A DNA stretch of 64,000 nucleotides. It comes from CAYLMG01 sp964493425 (GTDB lineage: Bacteria > Planctomycetota > Phycisphaerae > Sedimentisphaerales > Anaerobacaceae). A model generated the notes under the pieces. It had not been told where the DNA came from and did not search any database. It saw nothing but the letters and a program-made list of their open reading frames with translations. Position 1 is the stretch's first letter. Each line of letters starts with the position of its first letter. Positions 17,986-27,164 of the stretch are shown here, in pieces. Made by a program: the position numbers and the translations under genes. The stretch is from the NCBI GenBank assembly GCA_964493425.1, contig CAZBMW010000013.1, positions 1 through 64,000 on the forward strand, read 5' to 3'.

Positions 17986-18840
17986 TTAATCTTCGTCTTT
18001 TTTCTGTTTTAGCAGGCCTCCGATACCTTCGGTAATATCTTTTACCTCCTTGCCGAGGTCCTCGCTGATTTCCTTGGCCTCTTTGCCGATATCCTCTCCG
18101 GTTTTCAGGATATCCTGGCTTTCCTTAAGCAGGGTTTGAGAAAGCTCCTCCAAGCGACCAAGAGTTGTGTTTAACGGGCCGATGATATCATCCGGAAGAA
18201 CGCCTGCGCCTTTTTCGGCAATACCTTTCGAGATAGCCAAAATAATTGTGCTCACCAGCCGAGATGTGCTAAGCTTATTGTCACTGCCAAGATTGGTCAT
18301 TTTAATTGTCCCGACAGATAAAGGTATGTTATCGACCCTGCCCGGGATTGGTAGCAGCTTGACATTTACATTGATATCGGAAATTTCGAGAGTTTCTATA
18401 TGAAGCTTTTTCTCCGAGGCTTTCGGCTGCTCTGTTTTCGGAATGTTTTTCAGTATGTCCTGTAAGTTATTGCTCCTTACATCTTTCTGCTCAAGAACTA
18501 CATCTACTCCGTCAAGCTTGATTTGTTTTATTTCAACAATATTGCTGAGAAGCGAGCCTATACGAACCTGAATATCACCTTTACTCAACTCAAGCAGATG
18601 CGGATTTTGATAATCCTTCGGGTTATCAATAATCAATTCTTTCAGACCGAGAGTACCTCTGAGTATTCCCAGGTTCGCACTATCCAACTTCACACCCACA
18701 CCGAGAGTTTTTGTCCCTGCTTTCTCGATACCCCATTTTACTGCACTATCGGCATAAAGGTTAATTGCTACTATGGCAACAACAATCAGGAATACAATTA
18801 TCAGCAGGAAAATTTTTACTTTTTTGAATATCTTTTTCAT
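17986..18840 (-). CDS. AsmA-like membrane-anchored protein
   Basis: 284 aa. One N-terminal transmembrane segment (about residues 9-30, I-F-L-L-I-I-V-F-L-I-V-V-A) places the rest in the periplasm. The next 120 residues carry the AsmA/DUF748-like beta pattern (L-G-V-G-V-K-L-D-S-A, I-K-Q-I-K-L-D-G-V-D-V), as in proteins linked to lipid transport between membranes. The C-terminal 60 residues are amphipathic helices with recurring G-K-E-[AV]-K-[ED]-I units and a lysine-rich end. It is shorter than full AsmA (about 600 aa). It follows murA in the same direction, with 57 bases between. Confidence 0.6.
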   Translation of the reverse strand: MKKIFKKVKIFLLIIVFLIVVAIVAINLYADSAVKWGIEKAGTKTLGVGVKLDSANLGILRGTLGLKELIIDNPKDYQNPHLLELSKGDIQVRIGSLLSNIVEIKQIKLDGVDVVLEQKDVRSNNLQDILKNIPKTEQPKASEKKLHIETLEISDINVNVKLLPIPGRVDNIPLSVGTIKMTNLGSDNKLSTSRLVSTIILAISKGIAEKGAGVLPDDIIGPLNTTLGRLEELSQTLLKESQDILKTGEDIGKEAKEISEDLGKEVKDITEGIGGLLKQKKDED

Positions 18841-18897
18841 TTGGTAGCCCTTTTACAATATTTGCCCTGTCCAGCAGAGGTCAAAGTTTTTTTAATC

Positions 18898-20166
18898 TCA
18901 GTCACTTCCTCTATAGATTTTCGCGCCGAGAGGATTAAGCCTTTGCTCGATTTTCTCGTAGCCGCGGTCTATATGATAAACCCTGTTGACTACGGTTGTT
19001 CCTTCGGCGGCCATACCGGCTAAAACAAGGGCGGCAGAAGCACGCAGGTCCGAAGCCATCACAGGAGCCCCCATCAGCTTTTTTGCTCCCGACACAATGA
19101 CAGCGGCACCTTCCTTTCTAAGGCTGGCAGCCATACGATTCAGTTCTGCGACGTGCATAAACCGGTCGGGAAAAACTTTTTCAATAATAATGCTGTTACC
19201 ATCAGCCAGTGATAATAGCGCCATAAACTGAGCCTGCAGGTCGGTAGGAAAACCCGGATACGGCTGAGTGGTTATATGGCTGGCGTGTATGGGGCCGTTT
19301 CGATTGACAAGACAACCACCATCCGAAGCCTCGATAGTGACGCCGATATTTCTTAATTTATAAACAACGGCCATCATATCATCAAGTCTGCAGTTGTCTA
19401 TCTGCAACTGGCCTGAAGTTATGGCGGCTGCAACCATAAAGGTACCGGCCTCGATTCTGTCGGGGATGACTTTATGCTCAGCCGGCTGCAGTTCCTTGAC
19501 ACCTTCTATGGTCAGACGGGGCGAGCCAATACCTGAAATTTTAGCTCCCATTGAGTTGAGAAAATTCGCCAGGTCAGCAACTTCAGGCTCGCACGCTGCC
19601 GACTCTATAATTGTCTTTCCCTTCGCGAGCGTTGCCGCCATCAGGACGTTTGCCGTTCCGAGGACAGTCGAGCCAAATGGGCCGCCAAGAAATATATTGC
19701 TGCCGGTCAGGCCATCCGCAGCTTCTGCGATGATATATCCATTTTCGAGGTGGACTTCAGCACCGAGCTCCCGCAGTCCGCGCAGATGTATATCGACGGG
19801 TCTGTCGCCTATCGCACAGCCGCCGGGCATTGAAACCTCCGCTCTGCGGCATCGGGCCAGCAGGGGACCGAGGATACAAATGCTTGCACGCATCCTGCGG
19901 ACAATTTCATAATCCCCAACTGGATTGTCAATTGTTGTGGCATCTATACTCAGGCCGCCATCTTCGTTTTTCTGAACTTTGCAGCCGACGCCGGAAAGCA
20001 ATTCGCAACAAACGGAAATATCAGAGAGGTTTGGGACTGAAATAATAGTAGACTTTCCGCCAGCCAGGACGCAGGCGGCCATTATCGGCAACGCCGCATT
20101 TTTCGAACCATTTACTGTAACCGAGCCGGAAAGCTGAACAGGGCCTTCGATACGAAAGATATCCAT
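18898..20166 (-). CDS. murA: UDP-N-acetylglucosamine 1-carboxyvinyltransferase
   Basis: 422 aa. First committed step of peptidoglycan synthesis: transfers enolpyruvate from PEP to UDP-GlcNAc. The catalytic, fosfomycin-target cysteine is present (C117 in P-G-G-C-A-I-G-D-R-P-V-D). The N-terminal N-G-S-K-N-A-A-L-P motif and the F-P-T-D-L-Q-A-Q loop are also present. Its presence supports a walled bacterium, relevant because planctomycete peptidoglycan was long disputed. Confidence 0.97.
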   Translation of the reverse strand: MDIFRIEGPVQLSGSVTVNGSKNAALPIMAACVLAGGKSTIISVPNLSDISVCCELLSGVGCKVQKNEDGGLSIDATTIDNPVGDYEIVRRMRASICILGPLLARCRRAEVSMPGGCAIGDRPVDIHLRGLRELGAEVHLENGYIIAEAADGLTGSNIFLGGPFGSTVLGTANVLMAATLAKGKTIIESAACEPEVADLANFLNSMGAKISGIGSPRLTIEGVKELQPAEHKVIPDRIEAGTFMVAAAITSGQLQIDNCRLDDMMAVVYKLRNIGVTIEASDGGCLVNRNGPIHASHITTQPYPGFPTDLQAQFMALLSLADGNSIIIEKVFPDRFMHVAELNRMAASLRKEGAAVIVSGAKKLMGAPVMASDLRASAALVLAGMAAEGTTVVNRVYHIDRGYEKIEQRLNPLGAKIYRGSD

Positions 20167-20290
20167 AATCTATTTTCCTTGCAAAGACATCGCTAATGTA
20201 ATACAAGATTAGCCTGATTTCAAGCAGGTTTAACTCAAAGGTTTTTGTTTTTACTAATTACTACCGCTAAATAACAGCAGGCTGCAGGAT

Positions 20291-21142
20291 ATGAATTTTT
20301 CAGACATTTTAAGACAAATAGCAGAATATCTAATATTCCCGGAAGCGGTTTTCACCGTGGCAGGAGCAGGTTTTCTCGGTTACTGGCTATTAACAACCTC
20401 GCTGGGAAGAAAGTCTCTGGTCGATTCCACGCCCCGCCGAAATAATATGCCTGCGTATCTTCCCTTTTTGCCACTACTAATTTATCTTGGTTTTTTTCCG
20501 GTTGCTGTGGAAATGGCCGTACTAATAATAGGCGATATACCGAAATGGCAGAAGGCGCTCGTGGAAAATCTGGTTACTATCGTAGGTGCGATTGCAATAA
20601 TGGTGATAATAGTGTTTCTTGTCAGGGCCAGTTTTGCACGTCGCCTTAAGGGCTTTGGTCTGAATCCGAGAACGATAGGAAAAGATTTCGGCATTGCAGC
20701 AATAAATTATCTTTCCATCTGGCCTGTTGTGATGGTGATGATTATTCTGACAATAGAGGCGGGAAAACTTTTCATCGACCCGGATTTTAAGATAGAACAA
20801 CACCGCGAAATAGAATTTTTAATAAAACATCAGCACTTGCCTCTTACGATTTCGGTTCTTATCTCTGCTGTTGTAATAGCACCAATATTTGAGGAAATGA
20901 TATTTCGGGGCCTTTTTCAGACGATGCTGCGCTCCCTCACCGGAAAGACATGGCTGTCGATTATCATAACTTCAGTTTTTTTCGTTTTAACCCATGAAAA
21001 TCCCGAACATTGGCCGGCATTATTCGTCCTGTCAGCAGGTATGGGGTATTCTTATGAAAAGAGCGGCTCTTTATTCAGGCCGATTTTCATACACGCCTTT
21101 TTCAACGCAACAAGCGTAATTTCAATTTTGGCTCAACAATAA
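20291..21142 (+). CDS. CPBP-family intramembrane metalloprotease
   Basis: 283 aa, about seven hydrophobic segments. The Abi/CPBP (Rce1-like) motifs are present: F-E-E-M-I-F-R-G (paired Glu plus Arg, about 199-206), T-H in F-V-L-T-H-E-N, and H-A-F-F-N in the last helix. Family members cleave prenylated or membrane proteins, or confer bacteriocin immunity; the substrate here is unknown. Divergent from murA, convergent with dapB. Confidence 0.8.
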   Translation: MNFSDILRQIAEYLIFPEAVFTVAGAGFLGYWLLTTSLGRKSLVDSTPRRNNMPAYLPFLPLLIYLGFFPVAVEMAVLIIGDIPKWQKALVENLVTIVGAIAIMVIIVFLVRASFARRLKGFGLNPRTIGKDFGIAAINYLSIWPVVMVMIILTIEAGKLFIDPDFKIEQHREIEFLIKHQHLPLTISVLISAVVIAPIFEEMIFRGLFQTMLRSLTGKTWLSIIITSVFFVLTHENPEHWPALFVLSAGMGYSYEKSGSLFRPIFIHAFFNATSVISILAQQ

Positions 21143-21234
21143 TCTTCAAATATAGAAATATGCTTTGTAGAAAAGCTTTTTGTTCCGACGGCATCTGCCT
21201 TTGTATGGTTTCTGCTCACCTTTTCTGTATTTTA

Positions 21235-22032
21235 TCATTTAATTCCAAGAACATCAGCCATTGAATACAAGGCCGGTTTTTTATCGAGAAGCCATTGGGC
21301 AGCACGCAAGGCCCCTTTCGCAAATCCATCCCTGCTGTGCGCGGTATGATTCAGCGTAACAGTCTCGCCCCGTGTACTGAAGATAATTGAATGAATCCCC
21401 GCGATATCACCAGCCCGAACGGCGTGTATACCGATTTGACCCTCTTTTCTTAAAGCATTCTTACCCTCTCTGCCGTAAACAACAGACGCCTGCATATCCC
21501 TGTCAGTGGCCCTGCATATTCTTTCCGCAAGAGTCAGAGCAGAGCCGCTGGGGGCATCTTTTTTAAAACGGTGATGCTGCTCAACTATTTCTACGTCATA
21601 ATCAGGGCCAAGCATTACAGCAGCGGCTTCTACAAGAGAAAACAGAATATTCATTCCTATGCTCATATTAGTTCCATAAACAATCGGGACTTTTTCTGAG
21701 GCCTCTTTAACTCTCTTGTGCTGCTCAACTGCTAATCCAGTAGTGCCAAGAACCAAGGCCGTCTCACTATCAACACAGTAATTTACAGTTTTATCAGCAG
21801 CTTCCGGCTGCGAAAAATCGATTACCACGTCTGCATTCTGCGGCCAGGTATAATCGATGTTTATATTCAACTGACCTATTGAGGCCGCCAAACCGGCATC
21901 CTTTCCCAAATCGGGGTGCCCTTTTTTCTCAATCGCACCGATGATTTCAAATCTTCCTGATTCCACTGCTAATGCGGTGATACGTTTGCCCATTCGGCCG
22001 GCACATCCGACAATTACAAGCTTAGTTTTCAT
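21235..22032 (-). CDS. dapB: 4-hydroxy-tetrahydrodipicolinate reductase
   Basis: 265 aa. NAD(P)H-dependent step of the diaminopimelate/lysine pathway. Rossmann G-x-x-G-x-x-G (G9-C-A-G-R-M-G), the catalytic E-Q-H-H-R-F-K (H153, H154, K157) and the substrate-binding D-A-P-S-G-S-A-L are intact. GAGGAG lies 7 bases before ATG 22032. It stands apart from other dap genes. Confidence 0.95.
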   Translation of the reverse strand: MKTKLVIVGCAGRMGKRITALAVESGRFEIIGAIEKKGHPDLGKDAGLAASIGQLNINIDYTWPQNADVVIDFSQPEAADKTVNYCVDSETALVLGTTGLAVEQHKRVKEASEKVPIVYGTNMSIGMNILFSLVEAAAVMLGPDYDVEIVEQHHRFKKDAPSGSALTLAERICRATDRDMQASVVYGREGKNALRKEGQIGIHAVRAGDIAGIHSIIFSTRGETVTLNHTAHSRDGFAKGALRAAQWLLDKKPALYSMADVLGIK

Positions 22033-22191
22033 TTTTCACTCCTCAAAATCAAACCAATAGGCCGATAAAAATATAACTACTATGGTTTTCGACTACAAGC
22101 GTAAAAGGATACAAAGGTTTGATTATCCATCCTTGACAGGTAAAGGATTTTTGCTCAAACTAATCATATAACAAGCAAGAAAGGAGTTTTT

Positions 22192-22419
22192 ATGAGCAGA
22201 AAATTGTTAACAATTTTCTTAATGATTTCAATAGTTATCGGGGCATTTTTGATTTGCGGCTGTGAGAGCGATGCCCAGACCGGGGCCCTGATTGGCACCG
22301 GTGTCGGGGCCGCTGCAGGACAGGCTATCGGCGAGGATACAGAAGCGACGCTAATCGGAGCAGGAGTCGGGGCGGCAGCCGGCTACATGATAGGCAACGA
22401 AAGCGATAAAAATCAATAA
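22192..22419 (+). CDS. Small glycine-zipper lipoprotein
   Basis: 75 aa. Signal peptide with lipobox I-C-G-C (acylated Cys24), then two G-x-x-x-G zipper units (G-A-L-I-G-T-G-V-G-A-A-A-G and the near-copy L-I-G-A-G-V-G-A-A-A-G). Proteins of this type span or pack in the outer membrane, as in the SlyB/YMGG families. AGGAG precedes the start. The next gene encodes another Gly-zipper lipoprotein, so the two may act together in envelope structure. Confidence 0.7.
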   Translation: MSRKLLTIFLMISIVIGAFLICGCESDAQTGALIGTGVGAAAGQAIGEDTEATLIGAGVGAAAGYMIGNESDKNQ

Positions 22420-22573
22420 TAAACATCATTTTGGTGCGGCTGTCTGTTTTAAGAGTATTAACCGTTCCTGACGCACTTTTTGCACAAAATTCTTGTATTA
22501 AAGTGCTCTGAAGCTATGATATTATAGAAAAATCAGTATTTAGAATTTTTTCTTTTAAATGGAAGGAGTGCTT

Positions 22574-23404
22574 ATGAACAACAGTAGATACCTGAGAATC
22601 ACCATACAGATTATTTGTGCTGCCCTGATATTTCTGCAGGGCTGCGAATCCGTTGACCGCGGTTATGAGGGTCTTGTCGGAGCAACCGACCCTGACAAGG
22701 TAAAACTGCAAGCAGGTCTGAAATGGATGAGTCCTCAGCCGAGAATTCGGCCGGTATCATCAGACAAGATGGTTGTGTACTGCAGAGTAAGAAACAGCTC
22801 CGGCAGCGATATTGACATCTCAAATGCGGTGGCCAATGAGATTGAAAACCTCGGCTACAGATTGACACGGAATATCGATGAGGCACAATTTACAGTTAAT
22901 GCGGATGTCCGCTATTTCGGCGAGGGCGCCAAAAAAGACCTTGGCCCGGTTGTAATTGGAGGAGTCGCAGGCGGCGTAACAGGCGGCGTCATCGGCCATA
23001 ATGTCGGTGACGGTCATACTACCGAAGGTGCTGTTATTGGAGCCGCTGCAGGCGCACTGCTTGGTGATGTTGTTGCCAACCGCAATAAGATTCGCGATAT
23101 AAATTTGGTGGTTGACGTCGTTATCGGCGAAAGAATCGAAGGCCAAAAAGTTACAACTACACGCGGCGGTCACGATGATGTTGCGGTGACGCACACAGAT
23201 GCATTCAATAAAGGCGGCGGTACAGAGGGCGGCGACAGCTCCGCAGGCTCATCAGAATCACAGCAGGTTACCATCGAAGAGGACTTTCTCTATCACGCCA
23301 ACAGGGCAACTGCAACTGCGAAAAGAATGAATCTGACCCTGGCAGAGGCTACACCTGCTTTAACTAACAAGCTTTCAAAAGCCATAGCGAATGCCTTGCC
23401 ATAA
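22574..23404 (+). CDS. TraT-like outer-membrane lipoprotein
   Basis: About 276 aa from ATG 22574, which follows GGAAGGAG at 22561-22568; an in-frame ATG at 22559 lies inside that site and is rejected. Lipobox L-Q-G-C. Residues 45-215 resemble the TraT (complement resistance/surface exclusion) family: V-Y-C-R-V-R-N-S-S-G, L-G-Y-R-L-T-R-N, a central glycine zipper (I-G-G-V-A-G-G-V-T-G-G-V-I-G) and V-V-D-V-V-I-G-E-R. The Ser/Gly-rich insert near residues 220-240 is extra. Chromosomal TraT homologues are common; no conjugation genes are nearby. Confidence 0.75.
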   Translation: MNNSRYLRITIQIICAALIFLQGCESVDRGYEGLVGATDPDKVKLQAGLKWMSPQPRIRPVSSDKMVVYCRVRNSSGSDIDISNAVANEIENLGYRLTRNIDEAQFTVNADVRYFGEGAKKDLGPVVIGGVAGGVTGGVIGHNVGDGHTTEGAVIGAAAGALLGDVVANRNKIRDINLVVDVVIGERIEGQKVTTTRGGHDDVAVTHTDAFNKGGGTEGGDSSAGSSESQQVTIEEDFLYHANRATATAKRMNLTLAEATPALTNKLSKAIANALP

Positions 23405-23462
23405 ATAAAACAGGTTAAATAACTGCTCGAGGCATTTTTTTGGTGTCACCTGGCGTGGTAGG

Positions 23463-24290
23463 TCAAGAGCCTGAGCGGCAGGTATTTTTTCCAAGCGGGG
23501 ATTTGGTATATGCTTTGAGCTGTGAGAGTTTATGAGGTTTATCAGGCCAGTTTAACTCGTCAAACAAAAATTCGCAGGCTTGGCGTATCATAACCGCCGG
23601 CGTACAAGGACACATCTCAAGTGAGCCTATAATTTCATCATCATATTTGCTGAGAACCTCCAACAGATATTTCCAATCCTCACGAGGTATCCCTCCACGA
23701 AGGCCAGGCGGTTCATGGTCGTCAATTTGGCCGTAATTGTCAGTTAGATGAATATGTGCGATTCGGCCAGCAAGCCCGTCCACATACTGTCTGAAGCTAA
23801 ACTCCTGGTCTAGATAAGCAAAGCCCGTATCGAGACAATACGAGACGGAGTCAAATTTTTCCCCCACTTCCTTAAGGATTCCCAAGCTGCCGGTTTCAAG
23901 GCACAGCTTCACCTTGTTTTCGTCGGCCATTTGAATTATCTTTTCTGAGAAATCGCAGCCGTCAATCTCCGAGTTTTCAGGAATACCAAAACTTTTCAGA
24001 TCGGTTATAATATTGGCACCGAGCAGCTTTGCGCACTCTATCTGTTCTCTCCAATGATCCAACGTCGGCTCATCACTTCGCGAGCGCATTGAGACCAGCA
24101 TACCTTGAGTAGCATTTGCAAGCCTGCTCCAGTTATATTTTGCATAACGGCACTCACTAATGCCACCGGCATTAGGCCACAGCTCTATGCCAAAACCGAG
24201 TGACTTCAGAAACTCACAATCCTGCTCAAAGGAGAGGTAATTTTCACGCCACCAGAACACCATTGAAGAAACAACGTACCTGATTTTCAT
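23463..24290 (-). CDS. Sugar phosphate isomerase/epimerase family TIM-barrel protein
   Basis: 275 aa. Xylose-isomerase-like/AP-endonuclease-2 fold. Metal ligands fit the family: E in L-C-L-E-T-G-S, D in C-L-D-T-G-F-A, H in H-I-H-L-T-D-N, and a late E in S-L-E-M-C. The N-terminal region has the strand-helix pattern L-G-F-G-I-E-L-W. The reaction cannot be told from sequence. It converges on the TraT-like gene. The 5' end overlaps one copy of a 14-base direct repeat. Confidence 0.75.
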   Translation of the reverse strand: MKIRYVVSSMVFWWRENYLSFEQDCEFLKSLGFGIELWPNAGGISECRYAKYNWSRLANATQGMLVSMRSRSDEPTLDHWREQIECAKLLGANIITDLKSFGIPENSEIDGCDFSEKIIQMADENKVKLCLETGSLGILKEVGEKFDSVSYCLDTGFAYLDQEFSFRQYVDGLAGRIAHIHLTDNYGQIDDHEPPGLRGGIPREDWKYLLEVLSKYDDEIIGSLEMCPCTPAVMIRQACEFLFDELNWPDKPHKLSQLKAYTKSPLGKNTCRSGS

Positions 24291-24483
24291 TACGCTTGCC
24301 CCTATCCGATTAGGTTTTCAGTTACTTTTCATCCGAGGGTATTTCCTACAGGATAAGTATCGAGTAAAAACCTGTTACTCTTAAGATTGAACAAGGGAAG
24401 ACAGCGGTTTCGACTTAGAAATTGAGCTTTTAAGCGTGATTCGGAAGTATTGCCGGCAATATTTTTGTTTTACGCTTGCCCCT
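24290..24483. repeat. Direct repeat TTACGCTTGCCCCT, two copies 180 bases apart
   Basis: Copies at 24290-24303 and 24470-24483 are identical over 14 bases with partial match before them. The enclosed 166 bases contain no gene and no transposase remnant. A partial inverted copy (AAGCGT, about 24432) lies inside. Confidence 0.6.
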
Positions 24484-24563
24484 TTGTCCAATAATAAAGA
24501 CAAAACCGAAACAATCAGAATATCCTGCGCTGGATTTTGTCTCGAAAAAAGTTTTACTTTTTA

Positions 24564-24591
24564 TTGAAATATATGATAAGATTACTATAAT
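24564..24591 (+). promoter_or_regulatory. Sigma-70-type promoter for rpmE
   Basis: TTGAAA (24564-24569), 16-base spacer, TATAAT (24586-24591). The start would be near 24598, about 23 bases before ATG 24621. Confidence 0.65.
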
Positions 24592-24620
24592 CAAGGGTTT
24601 AAGATTTTTGGAGCATGTTT

Positions 24621-24854
24621 ATGAAAAAGGACATACATCCACCTTACAAGAAGGTAGTTGTGCACTGTGGTTGCGGCAACAGCTTCGAGACCTGCAGCAC
24701 GGCGAAAGAGATTCACGCCGAAATATGCTCGGCGTGCCATCCTTTCTATACCGGCAAGCAAAAATTCGTCGATACTGCAGGCCGAATCGAAAGATTCCAG
24801 AAGAAATACGGCAAGGATTATTTCAAAAAGGGCAAAAAAGACCAGCAAAAGTAG
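24621..24854 (+). CDS. rpmE: 50S ribosomal protein L31 (zinc-binding type)
   Basis: 77 aa from ATG 24621 (GGAG at 24610-24613; the in-frame ATG at 24615 is too close). Zinc ligands C-x-C (H-C-G-C-G), a following Cys and C-x-x-C (I-C-S-A-C-H-P-F-Y-T-G) are all present, so this is the C+ form rather than the zinc-free form. The Lys-rich C-terminus binds rRNA. A strong terminator follows, separating it from prfA. Confidence 0.95.
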   Translation: MKKDIHPPYKKVVVHCGCGNSFETCSTAKEIHAEICSACHPFYTGKQKFVDTAGRIERFQKKYGKDYFKKGKKDQQK

Positions 24855-24874
24855 CTGGTTTCCTGGATGATAAT

Positions 24875-24920
24875 AAAGGCTCGGGTTTTGTATTGGTTGC
24901 AGAACCGGAGCCTTTTATTT
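24875..24920 (+). terminator. Rho-independent terminator after rpmE
   Basis: A 15-base stem AAAGGCTCGGGTTTT (24875-24889) with AGAACCGGAGCCTTT (24901-24915), two mismatches, followed by a T-rich tail. Confidence 0.8.
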
Positions 24921-24960
24921 ATATTGTGCAATAACGAGTACATAATACAAGGCCCGATAT

Positions 24961-26049
24961 ATGGCTGATGCAAAAAAAACACTTCTGAAAAAACTTGAAG
25001 AAATCGAAGGTCGATACAAAAAACTCGAAACTCAAACCGCTGACCCGCAGGCGGCTTTCGATTCGGCTAGGCTCATTGCTATCTCTAAAGAGCAGAGCAG
25101 GCTAAAACCCATAGTTACAAAATATCGAGAGTACAAAAAAAATCTCGATGCCATCACAGATGCTGAACAGATTATAAACGACCGAACCACAGATGCTGAA
25201 TTCAAGGCTCTGGCAAAAGAGGAGCTAAAGCATCTTCAGAGCCAGGCAGACGCCCTGCTCGAACATATAAAGAATACCGTAGTGATGGCTGACGATATGA
25301 GCATTGTTTCTGTCATAATGGAGATACGTGCAGGCACCGGCGGTGAAGAGGCGGCTTTGTTTGCTCGCGATTTGTACAATATGTACGTTAAATACGCCGA
25401 CAACTGTAAATGGAAAATTGAGCATCTTGACTTTAGCACAACTGAGAAAGGCGGTTTTCGGGAAGTAATATTCAACATCAAAGGCCCGGGGGTCTGGTCT
25501 AAATTGGGTTATGAGGCCGGTGGTCATCGTGTCCAAAGGGTTCCAGAAACGGAATCACAGGGAAGAATTCACACATCGGCTGCAACAGTTGCAGTACTGC
25601 CCGAGCCGGAAGAGATTGATATTGAGATTAAAGCGGATGATGTAGTCGAGCACGTCAGCCGGGCAGGAGGCCCAGGCGGCCAAAACGTCAACAAGGTGAG
25701 CAGCGCAATAAGGATTGAGCATATTCCCACAGGAATCACCGTCAGCATGCGGGATGAGAAGAGCCAGCATAAAAACCGTGCCAAGGCCTGGCGCATTCTG
25801 AGAAGCAGGGTCTATGAACACTTCCAGAGCAAAGAAAGAGCCAAACGAGATTTGAAGCGGAAAACTATGATAGGCTCCGGAGACAGATCCCAAAAAATAA
25901 GAACATATAATTTCCCGCAAAATCGCGTGACCGACCACAGGATTAATCTTTCACTCCACAGCCTGGACAAGATAATGGCCGGCGATATGAACGAGTTGAT
26001 TGAAGCGCTGCAAAATTATGACAGAGAACAGAGACTGAAAAATATGTAG
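24961..26049 (+). CDS. prfA: Peptide chain release factor 1
   Basis: 362 aa. Recognises UAA and UAG stop codons. The GGQ motif (239-241, in G-G-P-G-G-Q-N-V-N-K) and the P-x-T anticodon tripeptide (P-E-T at 195-197, where E. coli has P-A-T) identify RF1 rather than RF2 (SPF). There is no prmC methyltransferase beside it; the downstream gene starts 23 bases later and is unrelated by sequence. Only a weak AAGG lies before the start. Confidence 0.95.
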   Translation: MADAKKTLLKKLEEIEGRYKKLETQTADPQAAFDSARLIAISKEQSRLKPIVTKYREYKKNLDAITDAEQIINDRTTDAEFKALAKEELKHLQSQADALLEHIKNTVVMADDMSIVSVIMEIRAGTGGEEAALFARDLYNMYVKYADNCKWKIEHLDFSTTEKGGFREVIFNIKGPGVWSKLGYEAGGHRVQRVPETESQGRIHTSAATVAVLPEPEEIDIEIKADDVVEHVSRAGGPGGQNVNKVSSAIRIEHIPTGITVSMRDEKSQHKNRAKAWRILRSRVYEHFQSKERAKRDLKRKTMIGSGDRSQKIRTYNFPQNRVTDHRINLSLHSLDKIMAGDMNELIEALQNYDREQRLKNM

Positions 26050-26072
26050 TATACCCTAAAAGAGGCGACGGA

Positions 26073-27158
26073 ATGGTCATTGTAGTAACAGGGATGGTTG
26101 GTCTTAACAAAAAAAGTTATCTTGAAAAGGTATGTCGTCTGGCAGGCTCAAAGGGCATAGAGCTTCTTTTGTGTAATGTCGGAGATATGATGTACGCCGA
26201 GGCCCCGGATATCAGGGAAGGCAGGATTCTCGATATTTCAATGAAAAGACTGAACTCACTACGGCGAAGCGTATTTAAGGACATCATCTCAAAGTCCTCG
26301 CAGGTTCCGAACCTTATAGTTAATACCCACGCCACCTTCCGCTGGAGGCATGGCCTGTTTCCGGCTGTCGATTTCGACCAGATGCGACATCTCAATGCGG
26401 ATGTGTATATATGTCTGATTGACGGCGTCGCAGCCTTACATACGCGTCTAACCGATGAACACTCAGCCGAACACAGTCTCAAGGATTTAATTGTCTGGCG
26501 AGAAGAAGAGATTATCGGCACCGAGATGCTTTGCAAAGGCGTAAAAGAAAACGTACCTTTCTACTGTCTCGCCCGAGGTGAGGAAAAGGAAACCATCGAG
26601 ACATTTTACGGTCTTATTTTCGAACCGCAGCGCAAAAAGACATATCTCAGCTTCCCAATGACCCAAGTTGTTGATATGGAAGATGTTAAATCGGAAATCA
26701 ATAAGTTCCGCCAGCGTATAAAACAGTTTTTCACCTGCTTTGACCCAGCCGATTTGGAGGAGACATATCTGCCGATTTACGCCCAGAGAGCAAGCCAGGC
26801 AGGTGATGACTTCGTCGAGGTAGAAACTCTTGGCCGAAAAGTCCGGCTGGACCTAAAGCAGATTCAGCAGATTGAGCGTGACATTAACAGCCAGACCTAT
26901 GCACGGGATTTTGTACTCATTGACCAGTCCGATATGATAATAAGCTTTATCCCAAAAACCGCCGATGGCCGAGCTGCAATCTCAAGCGGCGTAGAAAGAG
27001 AGCTACAGCACGCCCACGAGTCGGCAAAAGAAGTATATGTCATCTGGACAGCCAAACACAGCCCATCGGTCTTCGTGACACAAACCGCCACAAAAGTTTT
27101 CCCTGATACAGACAAAGCAATAGATTTTTTTGTAAAGCAGGGATATATCGAAAGGTAG
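26073..27158 (+). CDS. Unknown protein: degenerate P-loop domain plus nucleoside deoxyribosyltransferase-like domain
   Basis: 361 aa, not assigned to a named gene. Residues 1-195 resemble an adenylate-kinase-like fold: V-I-V-V-T-G-M-V-G-L-N-K-K-S at the N-terminus is a P-loop with Asn and Lys where Gly and Ser/Thr are usual. D-V-Y-I-C-L-I-D at about 110 would be the Walker-B-like strand. Residues about 265-361 (L-I-D-Q-S-D-M-I-I-S-F-I-P, later S-S-G-V-E-R-E-L-Q-H-A and V-Y-V-I-W-T) resemble the nucleoside 2-deoxyribosyltransferase/TIR-like Rossmann family. The next gene, 6 bases on, is deoC, so a role in deoxynucleoside salvage is plausible but unproven. Confidence 0.6.
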   Translation: MVIVVTGMVGLNKKSYLEKVCRLAGSKGIELLLCNVGDMMYAEAPDIREGRILDISMKRLNSLRRSVFKDIISKSSQVPNLIVNTHATFRWRHGLFPAVDFDQMRHLNADVYICLIDGVAALHTRLTDEHSAEHSLKDLIVWREEEIIGTEMLCKGVKENVPFYCLARGEEKETIETFYGLIFEPQRKKTYLSFPMTQVVDMEDVKSEINKFRQRIKQFFTCFDPADLEETYLPIYAQRASQAGDDFVEVETLGRKVRLDLKQIQQIERDINSQTYARDFVLIDQSDMIISFIPKTADGRAAISSGVERELQHAHESAKEVYVIWTAKHSPSVFVTQTATKVFPDTDKAIDFFVKQGYIER

Positions 27159-27164
27159 CAAATT

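Noticed and set aside
24304..24469. Small RNA or tmRNA in the gap before rpmE
   Set aside because: No tRNA-like ends, no tag frame and no recognisable RNA structure.
24476..24934. 152-aa plus-strand frame over the rpmE region
   Set aside because: It overlaps rpmE in another frame; rpmE has a clear zinc-ribbon match, promoter and ribosome site.
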